Shown here one piece after another: positions 43,680 to 54,709 of a stretch of 58,333 bases of DNA (positions are counted from its first letter, which is position 1; each line of letters opens with the position of its first letter). This DNA is from Planctomyces sp. (GTDB taxonomy: Bacteria; Planctomycetota; Planctomycetia; Planctomycetales; Planctomycetaceae): assembly GCA_005778115.1 (NCBI GenBank), contig SXKJ01000047.1, forward strand, positions 1 to 58,333, read 5' to 3'. The notes beneath the pieces were generated by a model. The model saw only the letters and a program-made list of their open reading frames with translations. It ran no database searches and was not told the DNA's origin. The translations under genes were made by a program, and so were the position numbers.

Positions 43680-46600
43680 CTACTCCAGTGCCGCCCCTAG
43701 CCAGTGGAAGGGCCAAATGCGCTGGCCGACGAAATCGAATTCGCTGTCGAGCGCGTAAATGGACGTGATGGCCAGGTCTTCGGCGAGGACTGTCATGGAA
43801 TCATTCTCAGAGACACTACTGCTGGTGCGCGGCGCGAGCACATCGTTCCCCAGTCCACCATCTAGCGTGTCGAGGCCGAAGCCGCCGACGAGTGTGTCGT
43901 TCGCTTCCTGGCCCAGCAGCGAGTCGTTTCCTGCTCCGCCGCTGAGTTGATCGTTCCCTTTTCCACCCTTCAGCACGTCGTTGCCGAGTTGCCCGAACAA
44001 CACGTCATCACCATCGCCACCGTCGAGGTTGTCGAGGCCACCTCCTCCGAGCAGCGTGTCGTTGCCGGCTGCGGCCAGCAGTCGATCGTTCCCTTCGCCT
44101 CCATCCAACAGATCGTCGCCTCGTCCGCCGTTGAGCGTGTCGTCTCCGTCGCCGCCGAGCAGCGTGACTTCCACTTGCGCAGCCGTCGCGTCCAACAGAT
44201 CGTTCCCTGCGCCGCCGCTCAACGAGCACGCTGTTGAGCCGCTTGCGTTGTTGAACGTGTCGGCTCTCGTGCCGCCGACAAAGTTTTCAAACGAGTCCCA
44301 TCTCAGGATGCGAGCGGTGGAGGTCGTGAAGTCTTTGTATTGCTTGCTGGTGAGGTCCCACGTTGCCACGACGTTTAACCCCGTGAGCGTGTCGCGTCCG
44401 GCGCCGCCGTGAACTGACTCGATCGCGCCGAATGTTCCGCCCATCACTTGTTCGCGGCCCAGGAAGCCGGCGGTGGTGCTGCTCGTCAACGTCAGCGAGC
44501 GATTCGAGGTGGTCGTTGAGAAATCGACCAGATCGATCCCCGCGCCGCCATCCAGCAAGCCGGTGAAGACCACGCCTTCCGAGATCAGGAACGAGTCGTC
44601 GCCGCCGCCGCCGGAGAGAGTCTCGAAGCCGTTGAAACTTACGCCGGTCACTCCCCGCATCGTCAGGCCGGTGGGAGTCAGATCGAAGATGTCCGCGAAG
44701 GTGCTGGCACCTTGCAGTTTGTCGCCCCCATCACCGCCAAGGATCGTTTCAAAACCCGAGACAGGGAGTCCGTTAATCGCAACCGTACCTCGCGCGCCGT
44801 CAGCCAGCACGGTGTCGTTGCCGGAACTGAGCGTCAGAGAATCGACAAACGCTCCGCCGCCGCCTGATAGAGACTCGAAGTTCGTGAAGAGCGTCTTCGT
44901 CCAGCCGCTCACCCCGAAGCCGGTCGTGGTCATCACGAACGATTCGGCGGCGGTGTCGCTCCCTTGCACGCGATCCGAGCCTGCGCCGCCGGAGATCGTT
45001 TCAAAGCCCAGGATCGTCAGCGCGTTCCATTTCACTCGGCCGGGAGACAGCAGTTGAAAGACATCGTTCCCCGACGTGCCGGTCAACGAATCGGCAGTGC
45101 CTGCACCGATCAGAGTTTCGATATCCGCGATCGCGGGCGGCGTGGCCGAGGCCATGACCATCGCACCGATGATGCGCAGAGTGTCTGTCTCTGTGCCACC
45201 GCTGAGCACATTGCCGGTCGGAGCGTCGTCCAACACATCGTCTCCCGCGCCACCCAGCAGTGAATCGTTGCCGTTGCCGCCGATCAGCCAATCGTTCCCC
45301 GCGCCGCCATCGAGGCGATCGGTCGAGCCGCCGCCGATCAGCTTGTCGTCCCCATCGCCGCCGGTCAGCGTGGTCGCTCCGCTGAACGCCGAAGCGTCGA
45401 ACACATTCGCCAAATCGCCGCCGGTCAGCCACGCTTTCTCGATCCCCGCCAGTGTGTCTTCTAGCACTCCGGCGAACGACAGCGAGCTATTGGTCAACAG
45501 CATGTCCACGTCGCGGGAGGCGATCACGCAGTCAATCGCTTCGCCGCCGATCAGCGCATCGTTCCCCGCTCCTCCGATCAGCGTGTCGGCTCCGTCGGTG
45601 CCGTTGAGCGTGTCGTTGCCGTCGCCCCCTTCCAAAAGATCGCCGCCAGCGCCGCCAGTCAGTTGGTCCGCTCCCGATCCACCGCGCACCGTTGTGATCC
45701 CGACGATCGAGCCGACTCCAGTGCCCCCGGACGACAAGCTCACGCTGACCGCGCTGCTGAAGGCCGAATAATCCAGTCGATCGCGTCCACCTCCCCCTTC
45801 GATACGCGCGACCGAGCCAGTAGGCAACATTGTGAAAAGATCATCGCCGAGACCGCCGCGCACCGTCTCGATGTTCGCAAACGTCAGTCCCACGACCTCG
45901 CCGCCGTTCGTGGAGGAGATCGTCCACGCAGTTGAGATTTCCACGCTGCTCGGCACAATCAGCGAGTCGTTGCGGCCCCCCCCCGACAGAACCTCGAAGC
46001 TCAAAAACGTCGGTATCACGCCGCCGACTTTGATCCCCGTCGTGCCGATCGTGAATGACTCGTTGGTTGCGTTGTCTCCTTGCAGTCGATCGAAACCGCC
46101 GCCGCCAGTGATCGTCTCGAAGCCGAGCAGCGTCACGCCATACGCGGTCACTTTGCCATTCGAACTGACACCGAACAGATCCTCCTGGTCCTGCCCCGTC
46201 ACCGTGTCGATGCCAAGGCCTCCTTGCAGCGTCTCGAAACCTTGGAAGACCTGCTCCGGAGAAGTACCGATGCGAATACCCTCCGCCGTCACCGTGAAGA
46301 GTTCCGATCCGCTCGTCCCCGCCAGCACGTCCGACGAACCCGCGCCCTGAATCACTTCGACGCTGATAAACGTCAGCCCCGAACCCGACGCACTCAGCGT
46401 CCACGTTCCGAAGAAGCTGACCGCATCGATGCCCTGCCCGCCATCGAGCAAATTGCTTCCGGCCGTATCGTCGAACGAATCATTCCCCACGCCTCCCGAC
46501 AACGTGTCGTTGCCGAGTCCCCCGGCCAGGCGATCGTCCCCCGCGCCCCCATCGAGAATGTCTGCTCCCGTTCCGCCGATCAGCGTGTCGTGACCATCAC

Positions 46601-49600
46601 CGCCGCGCAGCGTCATCGCCGAGGTCGCGTCCGACACATCGAGCGAATCGTCTCCCGCGCCGCCGTTCAGGCTCGTGACCGATGCGCCCCGCAGGTTGAA
46701 GAATGTGTCGTTGCCATTGCCCCCCAGCAGTGATTCAAACGAGTCCCACAACAGCAGCCGATGGCTCGCCCTGTCCGTGAGTTGCTTGTCAGCCACATTC
46801 CACGACATCGCGATGTCCGCGCCGATCAACGTATCGTTGCGCGAACTCCCTAGAAGCGACTCGATCCCACGGAAGCCGCCAGAGACAGACGCTTCGCCAC
46901 CCCCAAAGCCCGCCGAATTGCTGCCCGTCAACGTCACCACCCGGCTGCTCGACGAGGCTGACCAGTCGATCCGATCGGTCCCCTGGCCGCCATCAATCAC
47001 ACCCCCAAACAAGGCGCCGTCCCCGAACACAAACGTATCATCGCTGTTGCCACCGCCGAGCGATTCGAACCCCGTGAATTGAATCGGCGGGATTAAAAGA
47101 CTTCCTTGTGCCGAACCGCTCGTCGTACCGGTGATCCGCCACGTCGTCGCGCCGTTTTGAAAACGCAGCGTGTCGAACTCCGTCGGATCGTCGTTCACTC
47201 CACCATCAAGCTGCCGAGTCAGTCCCGCGTCGGCCACTAGGAACAGCACGGTGTCGGCGAATCGCGAACCTCGAAACTGCTCAATCTCCGCGTTCAATGT
47301 CAGCCGATGATTTGCTCGCAACGTTTGCTGAGTCGAGCGCGTCAGGTCGATGCTCACGCCCCCATCCGCCGGTGAGTAATCGAGCCGATCGCTGCCCCCT
47401 CCGACGGCTTCCACGACGACGTCCGTGCCGCTGGCTCGCAGGCGATAGACATCGCTGCCGTTCCCGCCAGCCAGCCGATCATTCCCCGCCGCATCACCCA
47501 GCGTGTCGCGTCCGTCGCCGCCGATCAGCGTCACCGAACCAGAGAACCCATTCGCATCGAGCACGTTGTCCCCTGCCCCGCCGGTCAACTGCGCGAGTTC
47601 GATGAATCGCAACGCCGCCGTGCCGATGCCGCTGAGCAACTCTGAGTCGGTCAAATGGAAATCGACATCTTCGATCCCTATCAGCAGGTCTGTGCCAGCA
47701 CCGCCATTGATCGAATCGTCTCCGAAGCTGATCAGAATCGTATCGTCATCCGCTTCGCCAAAGATCGAATCGTTCCCGTTGCCGCCCTCCAAGGAATCGT
47801 TCCCGACTCCGCCGCGCAGAACGTCGTCACCCAGATCACCCAGCAGCACGTCGTTCGCATCTAACCCATGCAACGAGTCATCGCCAGCACCGCCGTTGAG
47901 CAGGTTGACCAACTCGTCACCGACCAACGTATCGTTGCCGACTCCGCCGCTGACATTCTCAAACTGTGCGACCTGTCCGACAGACTCAGAGAACGTCGCC
48001 AGTCCATCGCGAAGTGACACCGACACGTCCGACGTGAACGCTCCGAAGTTCAGCCGATCGATCCCCGAGCCGCCGCTGAGCGTGCCAGTCCAGCTAGCCG
48101 TTGGCGAGATGTGGAAGACGTCGCTTACCTCACTGCCGGTCAGGGATTCGATCCGCATGAAGCGGATCAACCCGGTCGAGGCACCGCGCACCTGCCCCGT
48201 CCCCTCTCCAGTCACGAACCAATCCCACTCGCCGAAGTTGGCCCCGTTCAACAGCGTCAACTGATCCGCGCTGGACTGCGTGCCGTCGAATTCCAACACG
48301 CCGCCCTTTGGTACTGGCGTCCCGGCAGAGAAGTCGAGGCTCAATTGCAGTGACTGTCCCGCATCGGCGCGGACGACCAACGTGTCGAACGCCGAGACGG
48401 TCGTTTGCGTGCCGGCCAACGGAGTCGTCGCCTCCGCACTGGCGAACAGCGCGACCGAGTTCGCTTCGGTGCGACGCAGCACCACGCTGCCGCTGGCGTG
48501 CATCTCAACGCGCTGCCCCGGTTGGATGTCATAGGTACTGATGACTTGTTGGTACTCGCCCCAAGTGCTGTGAAACAGAACCTGCGTGCCGTCCGATGAA
48601 GCGTTGACGATGGGCTGCGCAATGTAGCTGTCGCCGAACTGCGATCGATGTCTCGCCAGCACGACCGCTCCGTCCGGGCCGTTCGGTTGTTCGAGGTTGA
48701 TCGCAACGATCGCCCCTTGATAGGCCGGAGACGACGCGGTGAAGGGACTCGTGCCGCTGTAGTACGACGCGAAGACGTACCCAGGATTCTGTGTGTTCGT
48801 CGCGGTGATGTCGCCGATCGTTTCGCGGCCCGGCAGGATGTTCTCGAAGACTGGGTTCGTCAGCGACGCGAACTTGTTGGTCTCCGGATCGAACCGCACG
48901 ACCTGCCCGATCACGTTGCTCCCCGCGAGGTATTCAATGTTCGGACTGACGAGCGAGTCTTTGCTCCACTTGCCGGGCTGTCCGACGACATACACTTGGC
49001 CGCTGGCCCCTTCTGCGAAGACTGGATGATGCCACCGCATCGGGAAGAAGCCGTTTAAGCGCACGTCGTCGCGCCGCAGCACGGGGATGTCCTCCGTGGG
49101 TCTCGGCGTCACCGGCATGATGTGCGGAGTAATCGAACCGCTTGCCAAATTCACATCCAGCAACCGAAACGCCGCCCCCTCATCGCTGAGATAGCTGACC
49201 ATGATGGCACTGCCATCCGGCGCGACGTAGAAGTCGTCCACATTCTCCGGCGCACTGCCATACGGAAAGCCCGGCGTGCCTGCGGGAGCGGTCAGCGTGA
49301 AGCTGGCGACGACCGGATCAACCCAGCGATCGGCATTCTCCGGCGTGTTCGACAACGGCGCGGCATCCAGATCGACGACATACGCATTGAGCACCGACCG
49401 ATCGAATTCATTCGGATTGCTCGCGCTCCGCGGGTTGCCCAGCAGCACCGTGTAGATGTGCCCGTTCTCCGCATTGAAGAAGAGCGACGTCTTCGACGTG
49501 AAGATCAGACCGCCCACTTGCCACGGATCAAAGGACGTGAAGACCAGCGTCTGATCGGCGTGTTGATAGACCTGCTGAATGCCGCTGGGATCATTCACGC

Positions 49601-51590
49601 CATCGGCGGCCGTCAGATAGCGATACTTCCTTACGCCGGATGACTCGCCATCTGGACCAACTCCAGAAACGAATCCGTATTCGACATGCGACTCAGCGGG
49701 ATTCAGGCTCCAGCGCCAATTGCGGCTGGGGATCGTCGCCGTTACCGGAGTGATTTCCGACGACGGATCGGCAATCTGATTCACATCGAGCAACAGATTC
49801 CAATTCGTCTGCCCCGCTTCGTTCGGTCCGCCCAGCGGCGAAACAAAGTTGACCAGATGAATCAGATCGCTCGTCGCGTTGAAGCTCGGCGTCGTGACGT
49901 ACGGCGAGCGAACCAGCCCGCCCCACAGATGCGGCTCGTCGGCGACGTCTCCCAAACGACTCGCCGTCAGCACCTCAGTCCCCGGATCGCCTCCCAATCG
50001 AGTGATCGTTCCGCGAATCGCGGCGAACGATTCGCCAAACGTCGGAGACGTCATACTGAGATCAGGCGGGACCGATTGTCGCCGCTCATCCGGCACCAGT
50101 TGCACCGCCTTGTAGCGATTGTCGTTCGAGGAGAGATCAGTGAGCACATCGTCTCCACCCAATAGCGGATCGCCCGCCGTGTCTGAGAACGACAGCAACT
50201 CATCCGACACGAAGAACCAATCCTCCCCGCTGCCGCCGGTCAGCGTGTTGGAAACGAAATCCTCGAACACCGTCTGCCCGACATCGTCTTTCACCGGAGT
50301 GGTCCACAGCGCTGTCGTCCTCAGTGGCGACTGCGCCCCCGCCTGCACGGTCAGCACCGAGTTCGCCTCATGCGTCGTGCGCCGCCCCAACGTGCAATCG
50401 ACGATCAGAATCTCGGTGTCCGGATCGGTGGTCTCGACACGCGAGACGATACGCACGACTTCGTCGTCGATCCGTGCGAGGAAGTTCGTACCCGATGGCA
50501 TCTCGCCAACATAATTCGCGGGATCGAACGCCGCCGCCAATGATGTTGGGACGACGAACCGCGTCGAGGTCGCGGTAATAGGTTTCGCCCTCAGCGAATT
50601 CGCCGACAACGGATCAACTCGCCCATCGCCGTTGTCATCGACTCCCAAAACGACCACTCGCGACGGTGCGATTCTCTGCCTTCGCAGTTCGCCGTTCTCG
50701 GCAGACGCCAGCCAGAGATCACGCACATTGTTCGCACCGTTGATCAGACTCACATCGAATTCGAGCGTTGCGCCGAGCAGCAAATCGTTGCCACTGCCAC
50801 CATCAAGGCTGTCGCGCCCAAAGCCGCCGACCAGCACATCGGCTCCCGCGTCGCCGATCAATGTGTCGTTCCCCAACCCGCCGATCAGCAAGTCGTCGCC
50901 GTCCCCTCCATCGAGATAGTCTGCTCCGATTCCGCCGAGAACCGAATCATCGCCGCCACCTCCGATGACGACATCGTCGCCCGCGAAAATGGTGACACCG
51001 TCATCTCCCGAGCCCAAATCGATCCATTCGTGGAACGTGCTTCCCGCCACGCGATCGTCGCCACCAAACGTGGACACGATCATGCCGAAATAGCTCGGCA
51101 CAGTCAGCGATTTCGCCTCGTCGAGATTCGCCGGGGCCGGCCACTGATCGCCGACCGCCGACGCTTGCTGCAATCCAAAACCGCTGGTTACGCCAGTCAG
51201 GTCGATGACGTTTGCCTGTTCGTCCCCCACGACGACGACTCGTCCCACCAACGCCGCCGGCAGATTAAACAGCATGGCCTGAGTATTCGCTTGCTGAACG
51301 CTCGCCAGCGAACCGTTGATCGTGACCCGCACAGCGTCGAACGAGATTCCCCCGGAGGAGTTCACCGACTGACGGCTGATCGTCAGGGTGGACGCAGAGG
51401 GCTCGGCGAGTTCAATCACCAGCACGCCGGGCGTTTGTAGGTCGCCAGTGAACGACACCGCGCTGGGCAAGACTCGCGACTCCAGCAGGTCCGCCGCGAG
51501 CGATCGGGGTCCACCGCACGGCTTCTGCCGACGATGACGGTTCGCGCGAACACGCCGAGGAATCGCACGAAGCCAATCAAACAATCGCAT
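43680..51590 (-). CDS. giant RTX calcium-binding surface protein
   Basis: About 2636 residues from ATG 51590, which has GGAG six bases upstream. The basic N-terminus carries the LEPR-type motif LLESRVLPS (35-43). A first RTX block lies at about 170-265 (GGGGDDSVLGGIGADYLDGG, GNDTLIGDAGADVLVGG). A non-repetitive region (about 270-1150) has beta-rich, propeller-like features with planctomycete PEP-like strands. From about 1170 to 2600 the protein alternates RTX nonapeptide blocks (GGxGxDxU pattern) with spacers of the type GFETLSGGGGDDSF. Parallel beta-rolls binding many calcium ions are expected. It is likely cell-surface or extracellular; a dedicated exporter is not evident nearby. No frame break seen in almost 8 kb. 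Confidence 0.88.
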   Translation of the reverse strand: MRLFDWLRAIPRRVRANRHRRQKPCGGPRSLAADLLESRVLPSAVSFTGDLQTPGVLVIELAEPSASTLTISRQSVNSSGGISFDAVRVTINGSLASVQQANTQAMLFNLPAALVGRVVVVGDEQANVIDLTGVTSGFGLQQASAVGDQWPAPANLDEAKSLTVPSYFGMIVSTFGGDDRVAGSTFHEWIDLGSGDDGVTIFAGDDVVIGGGGDDSVLGGIGADYLDGGDGDDLLIGGLGNDTLIGDAGADVLVGGFGRDSLDGGSGNDLLLGATLEFDVSLINGANNVRDLWLASAENGELRRQRIAPSRVVVLGVDDNGDGRVDPLSANSLRAKPITATSTRFVVPTSLAAAFDPANYVGEMPSGTNFLARIDDEVVRIVSRVETTDPDTEILIVDCTLGRRTTHEANSVLTVQAGAQSPLRTTALWTTPVKDDVGQTVFEDFVSNTLTGGSGEDWFFVSDELLSFSDTAGDPLLGGDDVLTDLSSNDNRYKAVQLVPDERRQSVPPDLSMTSPTFGESFAAIRGTITRLGGDPGTEVLTASRLGDVADEPHLWGGLVRSPYVTTPSFNATSDLIHLVNFVSPLGGPNEAGQTNWNLLLDVNQIADPSSEITPVTATIPSRNWRWSLNPAESHVEYGFVSGVGPDGESSGVRKYRYLTAADGVNDPSGIQQVYQHADQTLVFTSFDPWQVGGLIFTSKTSLFFNAENGHIYTVLLGNPRSASNPNEFDRSVLNAYVVDLDAAPLSNTPENADRWVDPVVASFTLTAPAGTPGFPYGSAPENVDDFYVAPDGSAIMVSYLSDEGAAFRLLDVNLASGSITPHIMPVTPRPTEDIPVLRRDDVRLNGFFPMRWHHPVFAEGASGQVYVVGQPGKWSKDSLVSPNIEYLAGSNVIGQVVRFDPETNKFASLTNPVFENILPGRETIGDITATNTQNPGYVFASYYSGTSPFTASSPAYQGAIVAINLEQPNGPDGAVVLARHRSQFGDSYIAQPIVNASSDGTQVLFHSTWGEYQQVISTYDIQPGQRVEMHASGSVVLRRTEANSVALFASAEATTPLAGTQTTVSAFDTLVVRADAGQSLQLSLDFSAGTPVPKGGVLEFDGTQSSADQLTLLNGANFGEWDWFVTGEGTGQVRGASTGLIRFMRIESLTGSEVSDVFHISPTASWTGTLSGGSGIDRLNFGAFTSDVSVSLRDGLATFSESVGQVAQFENVSGGVGNDTLVGDELVNLLNGGAGDDSLHGLDANDVLLGDLGDDVLRGGVGNDSLEGGNGNDSIFGEADDDTILISFGDDSINGGAGTDLLIGIEDVDFHLTDSELLSGIGTAALRFIELAQLTGGAGDNVLDANGFSGSVTLIGGDGRDTLGDAAGNDRLAGGNGSDVYRLRASGTDVVVEAVGGGSDRLDYSPADGGVSIDLTRSTQQTLRANHRLTLNAEIEQFRGSRFADTVLFLVADAGLTRQLDGGVNDDPTEFDTLRFQNGATTWRITGTTSGSAQGSLLIPPIQFTGFESLGGGNSDDTFVFGDGALFGGVIDGGQGTDRIDWSASSSSRVVTLTGSNSAGFGGGEASVSGGFRGIESLLGSSRNDTLIGADIAMSWNVADKQLTDRASHRLLLWDSFESLLGGNGNDTFFNLRGASVTSLNGGAGDDSLDVSDATSAMTLRGGDGHDTLIGGTGADILDGGAGDDRLAGGLGNDTLSGGVGNDSFDDTAGSNLLDGGQGIDAVSFFGTWTLSASGSGLTFISVEVIQGAGSSDVLAGTSGSELFTVTAEGIRIGTSPEQVFQGFETLQGGLGIDTVTGQDQEDLFGVSSNGKVTAYGVTLLGFETITGGGGFDRLQGDNATNESFTIGTTGIKVGGVIPTFLSFEVLSGGGRNDSLIVPSSVEISTAWTISSTNGGEVVGLTFANIETVRGGLGDDLFTMLPTGSVARIEGGGGRDRLDYSAFSSAVSVSLSSGGTGVGSIVGITTVRGGSGADQLTGGAGGDLLEGGDGNDTLNGTDGADTLIGGAGNDALIGGEAIDCVIASRDVDMLLTNSSLSFAGVLEDTLAGIEKAWLTGGDLANVFDASAFSGATTLTGGDGDDKLIGGGSTDRLDGGAGNDWLIGGNGNDSLLGGAGDDVLDDAPTGNVLSGGTETDTLRIIGAMVMASATPPAIADIETLIGAGTADSLTGTSGNDVFQLLSPGRVKWNALTILGFETISGGAGSDRVQGSDTAAESFVMTTTGFGVSGWTKTLFTNFESLSGGGGAFVDSLTLSSGNDTVLADGARGTVAINGLPVSGFETILGGDGGDKLQGASTFADIFDLTPTGLTMRGVTGVSFNGFETLSGGGGDDSFLISEGVVFTGLLDGGAGIDLVDFSTTTSNRSLTLTSSTTAGFLGREQVMGGTFGAIESVHGGAGRDTLTGLNVVATWDLTSKQYKDFTTSTARILRWDSFENFVGGTRADTFNNASGSTACSLSGGAGNDLLDATAAQVEVTLLGGDGDDTLNGGRGDDLLDGGEGNDRLLAAAGNDTLLGGGGLDNLDGGDGDDVLFGQLGNDVLKGGKGNDQLSGGAGNDSLLGQEANDTLVGGFGLDTLDGGLGNDVLAPRTSSSVSENDSMTVLAEDLAITSIYALDSEFDFVGQRIWPFHWLGAALE

Positions 51591-51896
51591 GGAACACTCC
51601 GCGCACAACGTTTCCGAAACCGGTGACTTCTTGATCGTGCGCGCGCGGCGAGCCTTCGCAAGCTGTCAACCGCCTCCGCACCGAGTTTCCCTGAAAGGCG
51701 AGGCCGGTTATGTCGGCATCCGCAAGGAAGGTGTCATCGCTGTGGGACGCGCCGTAATTTCGACGCTTGCAATCGCTCCACTCGGTGAGGCCATCATGTC
51801 AAACTTCCGGCCGTAGCAATGCTGCCGGCCGCGCTAATCACTTCGATTCGCGCGGTTAATCCGGCGACCAGACCACTGCCAAACCGAGGACGATCA
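51591..51896. promoter_or_regulatory. divergent intergenic region
   Basis: 306 bases between the giant RTX gene and maf. GAGGA for maf is at the right end, GGAG for the RTX gene at the left. Promoters expected for both; short frames here have no domain. Confidence 0.45.
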
Positions 51897-52535
51897 ATGC
51901 CTGCCTCTCGAATCATTCTGGGATCGCGCTCTCCGCGCCGCCGCGAGTTGCTGGCGTTGCTGGTCCCACCTGAGCAGATCGACGTTCGGCCGCCACTCGT
52001 TTTGGACGAGTTGGGATTTGACGGCCTTGCCTCGTGGCTGGAGATCGCTCAGAGGTTGCAACGAATCGCCCGCGAGAAGAACGACGACGTACTCACTCAG
52101 CGAAGTGACGAAGGCGGGCTCGTGCTGACGGCCGATACGGTCATCGTCGCCAGCGATGCCGACGCGCGATTGCAGGTGCTCGGTCAACCGCCGGCCGATG
52201 AATTCTGGCGTGACGCTGTGCGTGGTTGGTTCCAAGACTTGTACGCCGGACGCAGCCACATCGCGGCAACAGCGGTCTGCTTAACCGACCGGCCGACGGG
52301 CCGACGACTCGAGCGCATCGTGCAATCGCACGTCTGGGTCCGCGACGATGTCGAGCCGCTGCTGGACTGGTATCTCTCGACTGGTGAATCGCGTGGCAAA
52401 GCGGGAGGCTACGCTCTGCAAGGTCTTGCAAGCGTGTTTGTGACGCGAGTCGAAGGGAGCATCACCAACGTTGTCGGCTTGCCGTTGGAAGTGCTCGTCG
52501 AAATGCTGCCACAACTCGGATGGGCGCTGAGGTAG
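51897..52535 (+). CDS. maf: Maf-like nucleoside triphosphate pyrophosphatase
   Basis: About 212 residues. Maf proteins hydrolyse non-canonical or normal nucleoside triphosphates to monophosphates. N-terminal [13 protein letters not shown] matches the SxSPRR substrate motif, and LTADTVI carries the catalytic Asp; further conserved segments are KAGGYALQG and [17 protein letters not shown] at 51897 follows GAGGA by six bases; the open frame runs further upstream without features. The TAG stop is located in the left arm of a palindromic element (52531-52613). Next gene is ftsH, with a gap of about 180 bases. Confidence 0.92.
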   Translation: MPASRIILGSRSPRRRELLALLVPPEQIDVRPPLVLDELGFDGLASWLEIAQRLQRIAREKNDDVLTQRSDEGGLVLTADTVIVASDADARLQVLGQPPADEFWRDAVRGWFQDLYAGRSHIAATAVCLTDRPTGRRLERIVQSHVWVRDDVEPLLDWYLSTGESRGKAGGYALQGLASVFVTRVEGSITNVVGLPLEVLVEMLPQLGWALR

Positions 52536-52613
52536 GCCAGCCTTTCCAGGCTGACCCGTTCCGCCAAAACGCCCACCGACTCGCACGGGTTAGGCTGGAA
52601 AGCCTGACCTACC
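52531..52613. repeat. palindromic element containing the maf stop
   Basis: Arms of about 29 bases (52531-52559 and 52585-52613, GGTAGGCCAGCCTTTCCAGG type) of the family seen at 26102-26183. The maf stop TAG (52533-52535) lies in its left arm. It also lies in the open frame upstream of ftsH, arguing for the ftsH start at 52715. Confidence 0.85.
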
Positions 52614-52714
52614 TGACGCGGTGTCCCATCGAAAGCGGCTTCGCTACCATCCCACCCCTCGCGCGAGCCTGTTTCTCGCGCTGGATTTTGGCCGAACTAG
52701 AAACGTCTGACGCG

Positions 52715-54670
52715 ATGCCTGATCCCGATCCTTCCGTGCCTCCGCCGAGCCCTGAATCCGATCCGAAGCCCCGGCCGCCTCGACGAGAACGCGACGACGA
52801 TGACGCGCCCCGTCCGTCGTTGTGGGGACCGGCCATTTTGATCGGCTTGTTTCTCTCGATCATGCTTGCGATGAACTGGCGGAATCTGATTGGCTCAGGC
52901 AACGAAGTCGATTTCTCGCTCTTCTGGAAGCACCTGGAATCGAACAACGTTGCTGAAGTCACGCTGACCGGCAGCCATGTCACCGGCAAATGGAAAGTCG
53001 TTCCGGAAGGAACCGATTCTGGCGGCAAGAAATTCGCCGACTCTTTCAGCACGCACATCCCCGTACCGATGCTGGAAGACCCGGAACTGCGCAATCGGTT
53101 GCGAAAGGTTCCCAAGTTCAAAGCGGACGATGCGACACCGCAGTTGTTCAGCCAGTTCCTGTTTGGCTCATTATTTCTGATGGCCATGCTGCTGGTTGTC
53201 TTCTTCATCATGCGGCGCTCGATGGACCCCAGCGGCACATCGTTCATCGGCAGCTTCGGCAAAGCGGGTGCGAAACGCTTCAAGCTCTCGGACCATCACA
53301 CGACGTTCGCCGATGTGGCCGCGATGGAATCGGCCAAGGGCGAACTGATGGAGATCGTCGAGTTCCTCAAGACACCGGAGAAGTTTCACAAGCTCGGCGC
53401 GCAGATTCCCAAAGGGGTGCTGCTGATGGGCTCGCCCGGCACTGGCAAGACGCTGCTGGCACGCGCGACCGCGGGCGAGGCGGGGGTGCCGTTCTTCACG
53501 ATCAACGGCTCCGAGTTCATTCAGATGTTCGTCGGCGTTGGTGCGAGCCGCGTGCGCGATCTGTTCCAGCAAGCTCGCGAGAATTCTCCGTGCATCATCT
53601 TCGTGGACGAGATCGACGCCGTCGGTCGCGTGCGCGGTGCGGGACTCGGCGGCGGACACGATGAACGCGAGCAGACGCTCAACCAAATCCTCAGCGAGAT
53701 GGACGGCTTCTCTCCCACCGAAGCGGTCATCGTCATGGCCGCGACGAATCGGCCTGATGTGCTTGACCCCGCCCTGCTCCGTCCCGGCCGCTTTGATCGG
53801 CATGTCACCATCGACCGACCGACCAAAGAGGGACGTCAGCAGATTCTGAAAGTCCATGTCCGCAAAGTGCCTCTGGCCGATGACGTCGATCTGGCGGAAG
53901 TCGCCGCTTCGACCATCGGCTTCACCGGCGCGGAACTGAAGAACCTCGTCAACGAAGCCGCGCTCAACGCCGTGCGTGCCGAGCGTGCCGCCGTCGTTCG
54001 CGATGATTTTGAAATCGCCCGCGACCGCGTGCTGATGGGTGCCAAACGCGAGGAAATCCTCACCGAGCACGAGAAAGCGATGACCGCGTATCACGAAGCG
54101 GGACACGCGCTGCTCGCCTGGTTCCTGCCCGATGTCGATCCGGTCCACACGGTCACGATCAGTCCGCGCGGCCGAGCACTCGGCGTCACGCAACTGCTGC
54201 CCGAAGAGGACCGCTATCACTACGGGGAGAAGCGGATGCACTCGCAAATAGCGATGATGCTCGGCGGCCGAGCGGCCGAGAAGCTGGTCTTCGACGAATA
54301 CTCCGCCGGAGCCGAAGACGATCTGAAGCGTGCGACCTCACTGGCTCGCCGCATGGTCAGCCACTGGGGCATGAGCGAGAAGATCGGCCCTGTCGCCTTT
54401 CGTCAGGGGGAAGATCATCCCTTCCTCGGCAAAGAGCTGCACGAAGCTCGCGAATTCAGCGAAGAGACCGCCCACACCATCGACCAGGAAGTCCAACGCT
54501 TCCTCAACGCGGCCGCCGACCGAGCGTCGAAACTCCTGGCCGAACACCGCCCGCAACTCGATGCCGTCTCGAACGCGCTGCTCCAAAAAGAAAGCATCGA
54601 CCACAGCGACATCGTCGAACTGCTCGGCCCCCCCATCCCTCGCACCAACAGCGATGCGAAGAAGCCGTAG
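52715..54670 (+). CDS. ftsH: ATP-dependent zinc metalloprotease FtsH
   Basis: A 651-residue membrane AAA protease that degrades misassembled membrane proteins and unstable regulators. N-terminal proline-rich cytoplasmic stretch, first membrane segment about 45-65 ([18 protein letters not shown]), extracytoplasmic loop, second membrane segment about 145-170 ([17 protein letters not shown]). AAA part: Walker A GSPGTGKT at about 239, pore FVG in [11 protein letters not shown], Walker [34 protein letters not shown]. Peptidase: HEAGH at 460-464 with third ligand Asp in the GAEDDLK segment. Start MPDPDP is preferred over the upstream frame, which reads through a palindrome. Confidence 0.95.
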   Translation: MPDPDPSVPPPSPESDPKPRPPRRERDDDDAPRPSLWGPAILIGLFLSIMLAMNWRNLIGSGNEVDFSLFWKHLESNNVAEVTLTGSHVTGKWKVVPEGTDSGGKKFADSFSTHIPVPMLEDPELRNRLRKVPKFKADDATPQLFSQFLFGSLFLMAMLLVVFFIMRRSMDPSGTSFIGSFGKAGAKRFKLSDHHTTFADVAAMESAKGELMEIVEFLKTPEKFHKLGAQIPKGVLLMGSPGTGKTLLARATAGEAGVPFFTINGSEFIQMFVGVGASRVRDLFQQARENSPCIIFVDEIDAVGRVRGAGLGGGHDEREQTLNQILSEMDGFSPTEAVIVMAATNRPDVLDPALLRPGRFDRHVTIDRPTKEGRQQILKVHVRKVPLADDVDLAEVAASTIGFTGAELKNLVNEAALNAVRAERAAVVRDDFEIARDRVLMGAKREEILTEHEKAMTAYHEAGHALLAWFLPDVDPVHTVTISPRGRALGVTQLLPEEDRYHYGEKRMHSQIAMMLGGRAAEKLVFDEYSAGAEDDLKRATSLARRMVSHWGMSEKIGPVAFRQGEDHPFLGKELHEAREFSEETAHTIDQEVQRFLNAAADRASKLLAEHRPQLDAVSNALLQKESIDHSDIVELLGPPIPRTNSDAKKP

Positions 54671-54680
54671 AGCGAAACAG

Positions 54681-54709
54681 GCGAGCGGGGCGGCGTCAGC
54701 CCCCCCGGT
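54681..54709. repeat. half copy of the GAGCGGGGCGG element
   Basis: Only the left arm (GCGAGCGGGGCGGCGTCAGC...) of the family at 16075-16150 and 37081-37150 is present, just after the ftsH stop. A truncated remnant. Confidence 0.65.

Noticed and set aside
39971..51590. ABC pair as type I exporter for the giant RTX protein
   Set aside because: The permease and ATPase are separate ABC-2 type proteins, not a fused type I exporter, and there is no membrane fusion protein gene.
43680..51590. DNA repeats in the giant gene as a CRISPR-like array
   Set aside because: The repetition is of coding nonapeptides with varied codons and no constant spacer length.
52520..52714. N-terminal extension of FtsH
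   Set aside because: It is encoded by a palindromic element overlapping the maf stop and lacks FtsH similarity.
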